A program made the position numbers and the translations under genes. A model generated the notes under the pieces. The model was given only the letters and a program-made list of their open reading frames with translations. It searched no databases and was not told where the DNA came from. A stretch of 64,000 nt of DNA from Mesorhizobium sp. 1M-11. GTDB taxonomy: Bacteria > Pseudomonadota > Alphaproteobacteria > Rhizobiales > Rhizobiaceae. Shown one piece after another: positions 1-9,101 of this stretch (positions within the stretch are counted from its first letter, which is position 1; every line of letters starts with the position of its first letter). The stretch lies in assembly GCF_001303895.1 (NCBI RefSeq), contig NZ_LJSD01000001.1, positions 356,223 through 420,222 on the forward strand, written 5' to 3'.

Positions 1-153
1 CCCGCCATGGAAATCGCCGGGAATTCCGTCGAACCCAAGCTCCAGCCGCTCCACTGCCCGCGTCTGGAAATCGTCGGACGGCGCGGCATAGAGGCCGGCG
101 ACTTTCGCGCTGAGCTTCTTTGCCGGCACGATTTCAGGCTGTGTGTCGAGCAT
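1..153 (-). CDS. MOSC domain protein, N-terminal part (runs off left edge)
   Basis: Reading the minus strand from the ATG at 153 gives 51 codons without a stop to base 1. The peptide starts MLDTQPEIVPAKKL and includes a segment reading AGLYAAPSDDF and a GFDGIPGDFHGG motif. The latter fits the start of MOSC domains, where G-[IV]-x-G-D-x-H-G precedes the metal-sulfur carrier fold of molybdenum-cofactor sulfurases, YiiM and YuaD. MOSC proteins bind sulfur or sulfurated molybdenum cofactor. Only the N-terminus is present, so the catalytic cysteine cannot be checked and the specific function is unknown. Confidence 0.62.
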   Translation of the reverse strand, partial: MLDTQPEIVPAKKLSAKVAGLYAAPSDDFQTRAVERLELGFDGIPGDFHGG

Positions 154-262
154 GGCTTACCTGTCCGCAGTCCACATTGTCGGGCGCAACCTACTGTAAC
201 GCCGTGGCCGGTCCAGTCGAAAGCGTTGATGCATCGATGAAGGATGTTGATGCGCGGCGAGC

Positions 263-1390
263 CTATTGCATCTTCAAAAGCGCGCCGCCGATGGAATAAC
301 CCGCACCGAACGCGCACAGCAGACCGAAATCGCCCGGCTTCATATCGGCATGGTTTTCGCTGAGCGCGATGATGGAGCCGGCACCGGCCGTGTTGCCCAG
401 ACGCTCCAGCACCATTGGCGCACGATCGTGCCCCACCTCATGGCCGAAGGCGAGCTTCAGGATCATGGCGTTCATGCGCGCATTGGCCTGGTGCAGCCAG
501 AACCGGCGGATGCCGTGCGGAGTCAGCCCATGCTCGGCCAGGAATTCGACGATGAACTTGTGGCCGGCAACGGTGACTTCCTTGAACACCTTGTTGCCGA
601 CCTGCTTGATCATATTGCCTTCAAGGTCGATCATATAGGGATCGTCCTGCGCGGTGCGGGTGAGGTAGCCGAGATTGGTGCGGATGTTCGACGACATCTG
701 CGTCCACAGCCTGGTATCGAGCACCTCGAAACGACCAGACCGCGTCTCCCCTTCCCCGGCCGCTTCCACCACCATCGAGACCGAAGCGTCGCCGAAGATG
801 AAATGCGTCTGGCGGTCACGGAAATTGAGATGACCGGTGATGATTTCCGGTGTCGTCACCAGCACTTTCTTCTGCGCGCCTGAACGTACCAGATTGACCG
901 CCACATGCAGCGCCGCTGCGGCGGAAGAACAGCCAAGCCCCATGTCGAAGCCGGCGCCTCTGGTGCCGAGCGCCTCCTGCATTTCGATGGCGATCGCCGG
1001 ATAGGGTCGCTGCAGATGCGAGGACGAGACGATCACCAGATCGATCTCACCCGGTTCCGTTCCGGCATGCGCCAGCGCCTTGCGCGCCGAGGCGATGCCG
1101 AACTCGGCCTGCAGGGAGAGTGCATCGTCCGGCCGAGCCGGCAGGCGCGGCGCCATGCGCGCCGGGTCGAGGATGCCCGCGCGTTCGACGACATGGCGCT
1201 TCTTGATACCGGAGGCATGCACGATGAAATCGGCATCGGATTTCTGCAGCGGCTCCGCATCCGTTCCCGCGCGCTTGGCGTTCTCGGCGTCGACCCAGGC
1301 GTTGAAGCTTTCGACCAATTCTTCGTTGGTGATCGACGCTTCCGGGATTTCGACGCCGATGCCGCTGATGATGACGCGATGCATGTCCAA
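263..1390 (-). CDS. Beta-ketoacyl-ACP synthase III-like enzyme
   Basis: A 375-residue thiolase-fold protein of the KAS III/FabH type. The triad is visible: Cys154 in GLGCSSA, His300 in FWLHQANARM and Asn333 in RLGNTAGAGS, matching Cys-His-Asn of FabH. Such enzymes condense an acyl-CoA with malonyl-ACP. This protein is about 55 residues longer than E. coli FabH, with the extra length near residues 25-90, and it has no fab neighbours. A specialised role, such as priming of an unusual fatty acid or polyketide-like chain, is as likely as housekeeping FabH. The family is clear; the substrate is not. Confidence 0.85.
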   Translation of the reverse strand: MDMHRVIISGIGVEIPEASITNEELVESFNAWVDAENAKRAGTDAEPLQKSDADFIVHASGIKKRHVVERAGILDPARMAPRLPARPDDALSLQAEFGIASARKALAHAGTEPGEIDLVIVSSSHLQRPYPAIAIEMQEALGTRGAGFDMGLGCSSAAAALHVAVNLVRSGAQKKVLVTTPEIITGHLNFRDRQTHFIFGDASVSMVVEAAGEGETRSGRFEVLDTRLWTQMSSNIRTNLGYLTRTAQDDPYMIDLEGNMIKQVGNKVFKEVTVAGHKFIVEFLAEHGLTPHGIRRFWLHQANARMNAMILKLAFGHEVGHDRAPMVLERLGNTAGAGSIIALSENHADMKPGDFGLLCAFGAGYSIGGALLKMQ

Positions 1391-1598
1391 CTCGTTTTCC
1401 TGGCGGCGGGGAGCCGCGCTGCCAACGGCATCCTGGGAGATGATGCAGCCGGCTTTTCTATGCGGTTTACGCTACCTTCCGTTGCGAAGCGAGCCTTTCC
1501 TCGTCCGGCGCAATGCATAGCTGTTGACGTTGCGTCCGCCCCACAAACGGCGAAACAATGACGATTGCGGCGAAGATATCAACCGCCCGACTACAATG

Positions 1599-2363
1599 TC
1601 AGCGCGTGGCGACGATGAACAGCCTCGGGAAGCGCAGCAGCACCTTGCCGTCCACAGTCGGCGGATAGGCTTGCGCGATCTTCGCCGTATAGTGCGCGAG
1701 AAACTGGCTCTTTTCCACCTCATCCAGCGGATCGAGGAAGGGTTTCAGGCCCGTCGACTTCACCCATTCGACGATGGCGGCCGCATCGGCCAGCGGATGG
1801 TTGTAGATCGTGTGCCAGATGTCCAGCCTGGCCGCATGGGGCTTCAGCCTGTCGTAGTAGAACGATACCGACGGCAGCGGCGCGCGCGCCGCCTTCGAGA
1901 GCTTCGCGGCGAAGGGCATCGCCGCCGCCGTCTCTCGCATCAGCCGGTGTGACGGTTCATCCATGTTGTCGGGCATCTGGATGGCAAGCGCGCCGCCAGG
2001 CACGAGCAGGCCCAGCAGCCTTTGCAGCACGGCCGGATGCTCCGGCAGCCACTGAAAGACCGCATTGGCGAAGATGACGTCGACCGGATCAGCCGGCGCC
2101 CAGCTAGCTGCATCGGCGAGTTCGAAGGAAAGCTTCGGCAATCGCGCCCTCGCCTTCTCGATCATATCGGGCGATGTGTCGAAGCCGGTCACTTGCGCGT
2201 CCGGCCAGCGTGCGGCCAGGAGTTCGGTCGAATTGCCCGGCCCGCAGCCGATATCGACGACACGGCGTGGGCTCGCGACCGGTACCTGTGCGAGCAGATC
2301 CCGCGCCGGCCGCGTCCGCTCGTCCTCGAATTTCAGATAGAGCGAAGCGGACCAGTCTTTCAT
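1599..2363 (-). CDS. tam: Trans-aconitate 2-methyltransferase
   Basis: A 254-residue class I SAM-dependent methyltransferase that resembles E. coli Tam (252 aa) along its whole length. It begins [20 protein letters not shown], carries the SAM-binding motif DIGCGPGN at 37-44, then [12 protein letters not shown] and a C-terminal FPRLFIVA segment. Tam methylates trans-aconitate, a spontaneous by-product of aconitase that inhibits the TCA cycle. I chose the internal ATG at 2363 because homology begins there; an upstream in-frame start at 2396 would add 11 unrelated residues. A palindromic repeat element lies directly upstream. Confidence 0.92.
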   Translation of the reverse strand: MKDWSASLYLKFEDERTRPARDLLAQVPVASPRRVVDIGCGPGNSTELLAARWPDAQVTGFDTSPDMIEKARARLPKLSFELADAASWAPADPVDVIFANAVFQWLPEHPAVLQRLLGLLVPGGALAIQMPDNMDEPSHRLMRETAAAMPFAAKLSKAARAPLPSVSFYYDRLKPHAARLDIWHTIYNHPLADAAAIVEWVKSTGLKPFLDPLDEVEKSQFLAHYTAKIAQAYPPTVDGKVLLRFPRLFIVATR

Positions 2364-2381
2364 CGTGCGAACTCCAATCAG

Positions 2382-2480
2382 GAGCAATTCCAGCAAAAAT
2401 GTGTAGCGGTTTTGCGTCCGGAATTGCGGAAAACAAGGAAGCGAGCATTGGAGGCAATCCTGTTTTGCCGGAAATGCTCT
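2382..2480. repeat. Rhizobial intergenic palindromic repeat, copy A
   Basis: The element starts GAGCAATTCC and the inverted arm GGAATTGC lies at 2420-2427. A second hairpin follows, with arms GAGCATT (2443-2449) and AATGCTC (2473-2479). The first half closely resembles the element at 50154-50240 (shared core GAGCAATTCCAG...GTGTA.CGG...GAATTGCG.AAAACAA). Repeats of this kind are common between genes of Mesorhizobium and relatives. It sits between tam and ettA, upstream of the tam start. Confidence 0.72.
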
Positions 2481-2488
2481 GAGAAATG

Positions 2489-2513
2489 AAAACGCCCCGC
2501 TTTGGGCGGGGCG
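2489..2513 (-). terminator. Rho-independent terminator of ettA
   Basis: A perfect 8-bp GC-only stem, CGCCCCGC (2493-2500) and GCGGGGCG (2506-2513), with a 5-nt loop. Read on the minus strand it is followed by GTTTTC, as expected for an intrinsic terminator. It lies 10 bp after the ettA stop codon. Confidence 0.82.
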
Positions 2514-2522
2514 TCGGTATTC

Positions 2523-4172
2523 TTAGCGCGTCAATCTCTTGTACGTCATCCGGTGCGGGTTGACCGCCTCCGGGCCGAGACGACGGATCTTGTCCTTCTC
2601 GTAGTCCTCGAAGTTGCCCTCGAACCATTCGACATGGCTGTCGCCTTCGAAGGCCAGAATGTGCGTGGCGAGACGATCGAGGAACATGCGATCGTGGCTG
2701 ATGATGACCGCGCAGCCGGCATAGCTTTCCAGCGCGTCTTCAAGCGCGGCAAGCGTTTCGGTGTCGAGGTCGTTGGTCGGTTCGTCGAGCAGCAGCACGT
2801 TGCCACCCGTGCGCAGCATCTTGGCCAGGTGGACGCGATTGCGCTGACCACCGGACAGGTTGCCGACCTTCTGCTGCTGGTCGCCACCGCGGAAATTGAA
2901 CGACGAACAATAGGCGCGGGTGTTGGCTTCGAACTTGCCGAGCTTGACCACTTCGGCACCGCCGGAAATCTCTTCCCAGACGGTCTTGTTCGGGTCGAGC
3001 GCGTCACGGCTCTGGTCGACATAACCAAGCTTGACCGTTTCGCCGACGCGGATCGTGCCCGCGTCAGGCTTTTCCTGGCCGGTGATCATCTTGAACAGCG
3101 TGGTCTTGCCGGCGCCATTCGGACCGATGATGCCGACGATGCCGCCGGGCGGCAGCTTGAAGGTCAGGTTCTCGATCAGCAGTTGCTCGCCGAACCCCTT
3201 GTCGAGATCGGCGACTTCGATGACCACGTTGCCGAGGCGCTCGCCATGCGGGATGACGATCTGCGTGTCGGTCGGACGACGGTTGTTGGCCTGTTCGAGC
3301 AGATTTTCGAACGCCTGGATACGCGCCTTGGACTTGGTCTGGCGCGCCTTGGGCGAAGACTGGATCCACTCGCGCTCGCGGCCGATGGCGCGCTGGCGGG
3401 CATCGTCCTCGCGACCTTCCTGCTTGAGGCGTTTGGCCTTGGCTTCCAGATAGGCGGTGTAGTTGCCCTCATAAGGAATGCTGCGGCCGCGATCCAGCTC
3501 GAGGATCCAGCCGGTGACGTTGTCGAGGAAGTAACGGTCGTGGGTAATGAGCAGCACCGCACCCTTGTAGGCGCGCAGGTGCTTTTCGAGCCAGGCCGTG
3601 GTCTCGGCGTCGAGATGGTTGGTCGGTTCGTCGAGCAGCAAAAGGTCGGGCTCGGAGAGCAGCAACTTGCACAGCGCCACGCGGCGGCGCTCGCCGCCCG
3701 AAAGCTTGGTCACATCGGCGTCCTTGGGCGCGCAGGCCAGCGCTTCCATCGCCATCTCGACCTGCTGCTCGAGATCCCACAGGTTGAGCCGGTCCATGTC
3801 ATCCTGGAGCTTGGCCGATTCATCGGCCGTCTCGTCGGAATAGTTCATCATCAGCTCGTTGTAGCGCTCGATGATGGCCGTCTTCTTGGAGACGCCTTCC
3901 ATGATGTTCTCGAACACCGTCTTGTTCGGGTCGAGCTGCGGCTCCTGCGCTAGGTAGCCGACGGTCGCACCCTCGGCCAGCCAGGCCTCGCCGGTGAACT
4001 CCTTGTCGAGCCCGGCCATGATCTTGAGGATGGTCGACTTACCGGCGCCGTTGGGGCCGAGAATGCCGATCTTGGCATCGGGATAGAAGGAGAGATGAAC
4101 GTTCTCCAGCACCTTCTTGGTGCCGTAGGCCTTCGAAAGGCCGGACATGTGATAAATGAATTGGCGTGCCAC
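2523..4172 (-). CDS. ettA: Energy-dependent translational throttle protein EttA
   Basis: A 549-residue ABC-F protein with two ATPase domains and no membrane segments; E. coli EttA has 555 residues. Domain 1 has Walker A GPNGAGKST at 39-47, signature LSGGE at 157-161 and LLDEPTNHLD ending at 188. The EttA-type arm lies around 90-135. Domain 2 has Walker A GPNGAGKTT at 350-358, LSGGQ at 439-443 and LLDEPTNDLD ending at 470. A charged interdomain linker lies around 245-305. EttA binds the ribosomal E site and restrains entry into elongation when ADP/ATP is high. The gene is monocistronic and ends at a strong terminator. Confidence 0.96.
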   Translation of the reverse strand: MARQFIYHMSGLSKAYGTKKVLENVHLSFYPDAKIGILGPNGAGKSTILKIMAGLDKEFTGEAWLAEGATVGYLAQEPQLDPNKTVFENIMEGVSKKTAIIERYNELMMNYSDETADESAKLQDDMDRLNLWDLEQQVEMAMEALACAPKDADVTKLSGGERRRVALCKLLLSEPDLLLLDEPTNHLDAETTAWLEKHLRAYKGAVLLITHDRYFLDNVTGWILELDRGRSIPYEGNYTAYLEAKAKRLKQEGREDDARQRAIGREREWIQSSPKARQTKSKARIQAFENLLEQANNRRPTDTQIVIPHGERLGNVVIEVADLDKGFGEQLLIENLTFKLPPGGIVGIIGPNGAGKTTLFKMITGQEKPDAGTIRVGETVKLGYVDQSRDALDPNKTVWEEISGGAEVVKLGKFEANTRAYCSSFNFRGGDQQQKVGNLSGGQRNRVHLAKMLRTGGNVLLLDEPTNDLDTETLAALEDALESYAGCAVIISHDRMFLDRLATHILAFEGDSHVEWFEGNFEDYEKDKIRRLGPEAVNPHRMTYKRLTR

Positions 4173-4402
4173 GCGCGCTTTCCTTGGATCGAACGGATTG
4201 GAAGCCGAATTGAACGGAGGTTGCGCGCTATGTAGGCGATGGCGACCGAAACGGCAATCGTTAAGGGCACGAAATCGCCGACCATCAAATGCATTGCGGG
4301 CTTCTATTGATCCACGCCCGATGCAATGGCATACAACCTACAGGCAGGGGTGCTTCGCCAGTGTTTCCGTTTGCAGCGGGAACCTAAACAGGGAGCATCT
4401 TT

Positions 4403-4900
4403 ATGAGGTTGCTGAACTGCTCAATTGCCGTTGTTTGCGCGGCATCGTCAGTAATGCCTACTTGTGCTTTCGCCGCTACGGCAACCGGCAATCTTAATGT
4501 TCGAATCAACATTCAGGGCGAGTGCAAGGTCGTCAGCGCCGCTGATCTGGACTTCGGCAGCAAGGGTGTCATCGACGCCAATCTAGATCAGACGACAACA
4601 CTCTCGGTCCAGTGCACGAACACCACGCCCTATACGGTAGGGCTGAATGCCGGCAATGGTGCAGGTGCAACCGTTGCCGTACGCAAGATGACCGGACCTG
4701 CTTCGGCCACCATCAACTACACGATCTATCGGGATGCTGCCCGTACCCAGCTCTGGGGCAATACAGCCGGAACCGACACCGTTGCAGGGACAGGTAACGG
4801 CGCTGCCCAGAGCATCACCGCCTACGGCCGTGTGCCAGCTCAGAACACACCTGCTCCAGGCATCTACTCCGATGTTGTTGCAATTACCGTGACGTACTGA
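4403..4900 (+). CDS. Spore coat U domain pilin (Csu-type major subunit)
   Basis: A 165-residue secreted protein with a signal peptide (cleavage expected after CAFA, residue 24) followed by one spore-coat-protein-U (SCPU) domain. Features include the early cysteine in INIQGECKV, a second cysteine in LSVQCTN, the YTIYRDAARTQLWG segment and the YSDVVAITVTY C-terminal strand. SCPU domains are the subunits of archaic chaperone-usher (Csu-type) pili used for attachment and biofilm. It is the first gene of a four-gene operon with chaperone, usher and a second SCPU protein, so it is probably the main shaft subunit. A GGGAG ribosome site precedes the ATG. Confidence 0.88.
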   Translation: MRLLNCSIAVVCAASSVMPTCAFAATATGNLNVRINIQGECKVVSAADLDFGSKGVIDANLDQTTTLSVQCTNTTPYTVGLNAGNGAGATVAVRKMTGPASATINYTIYRDAARTQLWGNTAGTDTVAGTGNGAAQSITAYGRVPAQNTPAPGIYSDVVAITVTY

Positions 4901-4921
4901 TCGGCGAGGGAGGGAAACAAC

Positions 4922-5641
4922 ATGCATCCTTTGCTGAAGGGACTTGGCGGGGCTGTCGCGTTTATTTTGTCGGGCATGCCCTTGGCGCATGCCGCTTCAC
5001 TTCGCGTGGCACCGACAACGGTGGAACTTATTGGGCCCGACAGCGCGGCCACTCTTAATTTGCGGAACGAAGCGCGGGGGCCGCTCAACGTGCAGGTGCG
5101 TGTTTTCCGGTGGACTCAGCAAGGCGGTTCGGAGCAACTCGAGCCCACATCCGAAGTCGTGGCCAGCCCACCATCCATGAAGCTCAAACCCAATGAAGAC
5201 TACACGATCCGCGTCGTGCGCGTCGACAAAACACCGGTCGGCAGCGAGGAGAGCTACCGTGTGGTGGTCGATGAACTTCCCGACCCTTCGCGCAAGAAAG
5301 CTGGCACCGTCAATCTGGTGGTTCGCCACATGGTCCCGGTGTTCTTTCGAAACGCGGACGCCGGCGGCCCGGAAGTGACGTGGAAGCTCACCCGTTCGGG
5401 CCGCGGCTTGACGCTGATCGGCGAGAACAAAGGCGGCAGCAGGCTGCGCCTGGCCGATCTTACCTTGACGCAGGGCGGAAAAGCGATCGCCAGCCGCAAA
5501 GGTCTTGTCGGCTACGTGCTCGGGGGTTCTGTCATGCAATGGCCGCTGGGGGCAGCGGGGCGGCTTGGCGCAGGGGCGGTGAAACTCTCGGCGCAAAGCG
5601 GTGCCGGTCCCATAACGGCAAGTGTCGCGACCAGCCGCTAG
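4922..5641 (+). CDS. Pilus periplasmic chaperone (CsuC-like)
   Basis: 239 residues with a signal peptide (AHA at 22-24) and a PapD-like two-immunoglobulin-fold layout. The N-terminal domain has the SLRVAPTTVEL start and the basic IRVVRVDK stretch; the VVRHMVPVFFRN segment leads to a smaller second domain. These chaperones donate a strand to pilin subunits and hand them to the usher. The gene starts 21 bp after the pilin stop, and its last 20 bp overlap the usher start. SCPU neighbours place it with the archaic CsuC group rather than classical FimC/PapD. Confidence 0.9.
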   Translation: MHPLLKGLGGAVAFILSGMPLAHAASLRVAPTTVELIGPDSAATLNLRNEARGPLNVQVRVFRWTQQGGSEQLEPTSEVVASPPSMKLKPNEDYTIRVVRVDKTPVGSEESYRVVVDELPDPSRKKAGTVNLVVRHMVPVFFRNADAGGPEVTWKLTRSGRGLTLIGENKGGSRLRLADLTLTQGGKAIASRKGLVGYVLGGSVMQWPLGAAGRLGAGAVKLSAQSGAGPITASVATSR

Positions 5642-8024
5642 GCTGTCATTCTGTGTGCTGGCTTCGGTTTTCGTCTTGTCCTCCGCATCGTCGGAACCTC
5701 AGGCAACCGACATAACGAATCCGCAGCCGGCAACGACGGCGACACGGGACCTCTATCTGGAGGTCTTCATCAACGATGCATCGACCAATCTGATTGGCAA
5801 TTTCAAACAATTGCCGGACGGCCAGCTTGCCGTGGCCTCACAGGAACTGTCCGAAGTGGGTCTGAAGCCGGTCGACAGTGCAAAGGCGGATGATGGACTC
5901 ATCATCCTCGATCGGCTGCCGTCGGTTTCCTTCCGTGTCGATGAAGCCGCTCAGCGGATATTCATCGCTACCACCAACGATGCACGGCAAGCGAAAGTGG
6001 TTGATATCGACACGCAGGACAAGCGCGACCGCCTTGAACCGCGCTCCAGTTACGGCGGCGTTCTCAACTACTCGCTCTTTGCCAGCTCGAACACGCTGTT
6101 CGAGAAGGATGCCGACCTCTTCCAGGGGATTTCAGGAAGTTTCGACGCGCGCCTGTTCAGCCCCTATGGAACGCTGAGCCAGTCGTTTATCGCGGGCTAT
6201 TCGGACAACGAGTTCGACAAGTTTCGCAGGCTCAAGACGACATGGTCTTATTCCGATCCGAAAAGGATGGTGACCTATCGGGCCGGAGACTTCATCTCTG
6301 GTGGCCTCGCCTGGACACGACCGGTCTATCTCGGCGGCATGCAGATCGAGCGCAATTTTGCCTTGCGTCCGGATCTGGTGACTTTGCCGCTGCCTTCCTT
6401 CTCCGGCACCGCCGCTGTGCCCTCCACGCTGGAAATCTATACCCAGAACACAAGGAGCTATGCCGGAGAGGTTGCCGCCGGTCCTTTCGAGGTCGTCAAT
6501 ATCCCCGCCTTCACCGGACAAGGCCAGGCACGGGTTGTGATCAGGGACAGTCTCGGTCGGGAAACCGCGACGACGCTGCCTTACTATTCCTCGAGCATGC
6601 TTTTGCGCCGTGGCCTGCTCGATTTTTCAGCCGATCTTGGTTTCCCTCGTCGCAATTTCGGTATCGAGTCGAACAACTATGACCAAAGGCTCATGGGCTC
6701 GATCAGCGCCCGCTACGGGCTCACCGACTGGCTGACGCTGGAAGGCCATGCCGAAGGCGGCGCGGACCTCGTCAATGGCGGCGCGGGCATCGCCTTTCCC
6801 CTCGCGGGTTACGGCGCGGCGTCAATGGCGGTTGCCGGCAGCTATCACGACGGTCGTTCCGGCTCGCTGGTGAATGCCACGGTGGAGCTCGGCTACGAGG
6901 GATGGACTTTCTACGGACGCGTCCAGCGCGTCTTCGGGGACTACCAGGACATCGCGGCGGTTACCGCAGAACCTGCCTTTGGGCGGGATGGCCTGCCGCT
7001 CTTCAGCGCTGGAGTGCCGCGCGCCATCGACCAGGCGACGCTGAGCATCCCGATGCCGCTCGACCTCTCCAGCCTGACCCTTTCCTTCACCAATTTCGAA
7101 GATGCCGACGGAGAACGAAGCCGGATCGTCGGCCTCTCCTACAGCCAGCAGATTTTCGAGCGCGGCACCATCTATGCCACCGCCTTCAAGGACATCGAAA
7201 ATGAGGACAGCTTTGGCATATTCGCCGGCCTCTCCGTTCCCTTCAACGACGACATCACCGCCTCCACCGGTGTCGAAAACGGCCCGGATGGGACGCGTGG
7301 CTTTGCCGACCTCACCAAATCGGAACAGTTCGAGAATGGAAGCGTCGGCTGGCGGCTGAGAACATCGGAAGGAAAAACGCCGCATCGGTCGGCAGCGGTC
7401 AGTTATCGCTCTTCCGTCGGACGGGCGGAAGCCGCCATCGAACAATTCGATAAGGATATCCGCGCCACGGCGCAGTTGGAGGGCGCGGTTGCCGTCGCAG
7501 GCGGCGGCATCTTCGCGACAAACCGCATCGACGATGCCTTCGCCGTCGTCGACGCCGGTGCGCCTGACGTCGAAGTGCAATACCAGAACCGGCCGGTGGG
7601 CAAAACGGACAGCCGCGGCAAGATCATCGTTCCCGACCTGCGCTCCTACGAAGACAACACGGTTTCGATCGACCCCGGCAATCTTCCCGTCGATGCCGAC
7701 ATTCCCACAACGAAGGAGATCGTCGTGCCTGCCGACCGTAGCGGCGTCGTCGTCGATTTCGGCGTCACCGATAAGCCCGCGGCGGCGCTGGTTTCCTTCG
7801 TCGATGCCAGCGGCACCCCCCTGCCCGTCAGTTCAACGGGCACATTTCCGGGCAATCCGGAACCCTTCGTCATCGGCTATGACGGCGAAGCCTACATACG
7901 CGCGCTCAAGGCCGACAACAGCGTCGTCATCGAGCTTGGTGACGGCAATTCCTGCGAGGCTCGGTTTCCGTACCGCGTAACACCCGGCAAGCAGGTCGTG
8001 ATCAGAAAGGTGGTGTGCCAGTGA
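5622..8024 (+). CDS. Outer-membrane fimbrial usher (CsuD-like)
   Basis: An 800-residue PapC/FimD-family usher with a signal peptide at 1-25. It has an N-terminal periplasmic domain (LYLEVFINDASTNLIGNF), a long beta-barrel region with repeated aromatic-ended strands, and C-terminal plug-like domains (VEVQYQNRPVGKTDSRGKI and onward). Ushers recruit chaperone-pilin complexes and extrude the fibre. The start is the GTG at 5622, which overlaps the chaperone gene by 20 bp and gives a good signal peptide. The stop overlaps the next gene, so the operon is translationally coupled. Confidence 0.93.
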   Translation: MSRPAARLSFCVLASVFVLSSASSEPQATDITNPQPATTATRDLYLEVFINDASTNLIGNFKQLPDGQLAVASQELSEVGLKPVDSAKADDGLIILDRLPSVSFRVDEAAQRIFIATTNDARQAKVVDIDTQDKRDRLEPRSSYGGVLNYSLFASSNTLFEKDADLFQGISGSFDARLFSPYGTLSQSFIAGYSDNEFDKFRRLKTTWSYSDPKRMVTYRAGDFISGGLAWTRPVYLGGMQIERNFALRPDLVTLPLPSFSGTAAVPSTLEIYTQNTRSYAGEVAAGPFEVVNIPAFTGQGQARVVIRDSLGRETATTLPYYSSSMLLRRGLLDFSADLGFPRRNFGIESNNYDQRLMGSISARYGLTDWLTLEGHAEGGADLVNGGAGIAFPLAGYGAASMAVAGSYHDGRSGSLVNATVELGYEGWTFYGRVQRVFGDYQDIAAVTAEPAFGRDGLPLFSAGVPRAIDQATLSIPMPLDLSSLTLSFTNFEDADGERSRIVGLSYSQQIFERGTIYATAFKDIENEDSFGIFAGLSVPFNDDITASTGVENGPDGTRGFADLTKSEQFENGSVGWRLRTSEGKTPHRSAAVSYRSSVGRAEAAIEQFDKDIRATAQLEGAVAVAGGGIFATNRIDDAFAVVDAGAPDVEVQYQNRPVGKTDSRGKIIVPDLRSYEDNTVSIDPGNLPVDADIPTTKEIVVPADRSGVVVDFGVTDKPAAALVSFVDASGTPLPVSSTGTFPGNPEPFVIGYDGEAYIRALKADNSVVIELGDGNSCEARFPYRVTPGKQVVIRKVVCQ

Positions 8025-8974
8025 GGCTGTTTTTGGGAACAATTGCCGGCTTCTTCGTAGCTATGGCACTTCCCTCGGCGACATGGGCGCAAAGCTGCAC
8101 CTTCGGCATCTCGGCCATGAATTTCGGCCAGGTCGACACGCTGTCGGGCGCACAGACAAACACCAGCGCCAATATGAGCGTGAGTTGTACAGGCGTGCTG
8201 TTGTCCAGAATTCTGATCTGTCCCAATCTGGGCGATGGCTCCGGCGGTGCTACTGCATCCAGCAGGCAGATGCTGAGCGGCACCAATGCACTGAATTTCC
8301 AGATCTATTCGGATGCGAGCCGGAGCACCGTCTGGGGTTCCTATCTTTGGCCCTATCCGAGCCGGCCTCCGGTCTATTCCGTGACACTCAGCGCTTTGGG
8401 TTCGGCGACGGGAAGCAGCGTGCTCTACGGCGCGGTGCCCGGCGGACAGGGCACCATCCCGCCGGGCAGTTACATTTCCACCTTTTCAGGTGGTCATGTG
8501 GAGTTCCGCTACCGTTACGCCCCCGTCAGCAACGATTGCACCGTCACCACCGGCGTCGTCGTTGCCCGACCATCCTTCAACGTGTCCGCAACAGTGGCCG
8601 CGAACTGCCTCATTTCCACGCAAACCGTCGACTTCGGCACGACTGGCGTGTTGACCGGCAATGTCGACGCAACCGGGCAGGTCTCCGTCAGTTGCACACC
8701 TGGAACGACCTATTCGATTGGCCTTGGCAACGGGCAGACAGGTACGGGTCCGACCAGTCGGCGCATGGCATTGGGCTCCCAGGGTGTAACCTATGGGCTC
8801 TACAGGGATACGGCTCGCAGCCTGCCTTGGGGAAATAGCATCGGGACGAATACGGTCGCCGGCACAGGCACGGGCACTGCGCAGGGCATTCCCGTCTATG
8901 GACGCGTGCCCCCGCAGACCACGCCGGCGCCAGGCACCTATACGGATACGGTTGTGGTCACGGTGACATATTGA
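8021..8974 (+). CDS. Double SCPU-domain pilus tip protein (CsuE-like)
   Basis: 317 residues: signal peptide (MRLFLGTIAGFFVAMALPSA, cleavage near TWAQ-SC) and two SCPU domains in tandem. The second, from about residue 180, matches the first gene of the operon closely, including LYRDTARSLPWGNSIGTNTV and the YTDTVVVTVTY end. The first is more divergent, with its own cysteine set. In A. baumannii the two-domain CsuE caps the pilus and binds hydrophobic surfaces; by analogy this is the tip adhesin. The start is GTG 8021, whose GTGA overlaps the usher stop; GTG 8015 is an alternative adding two residues. Confidence 0.85.
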   Translation: MRLFLGTIAGFFVAMALPSATWAQSCTFGISAMNFGQVDTLSGAQTNTSANMSVSCTGVLLSRILICPNLGDGSGGATASSRQMLSGTNALNFQIYSDASRSTVWGSYLWPYPSRPPVYSVTLSALGSATGSSVLYGAVPGGQGTIPPGSYISTFSGGHVEFRYRYAPVSNDCTVTTGVVVARPSFNVSATVAANCLISTQTVDFGTTGVLTGNVDATGQVSVSCTPGTTYSIGLGNGQTGTGPTSRRMALGSQGVTYGLYRDTARSLPWGNSIGTNTVAGTGTGTAQGIPVYGRVPPQTTPAPGTYTDTVVVTVTY

Positions 8975-9101
8975 GGAGCTGTCAGAGCCGCCAGCCTCTT
9001 CCAAGATCGGTCCGATCCACGATTCCGATTTCAAGCCGGAAAAATGACCGCCCACAACCATGGGACGAAGGTCGTCCACGCTCAAATCGGAGCGAACAAT
9101 T

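Noticed and set aside
2502..3953. A long open frame on the plus strand opposite ettA
   Set aside because: It is the antisense shadow of ettA, driven by GC-rich third-position bias. The minus-strand protein has full ABC-F motifs and the plus-strand product resembles no family.
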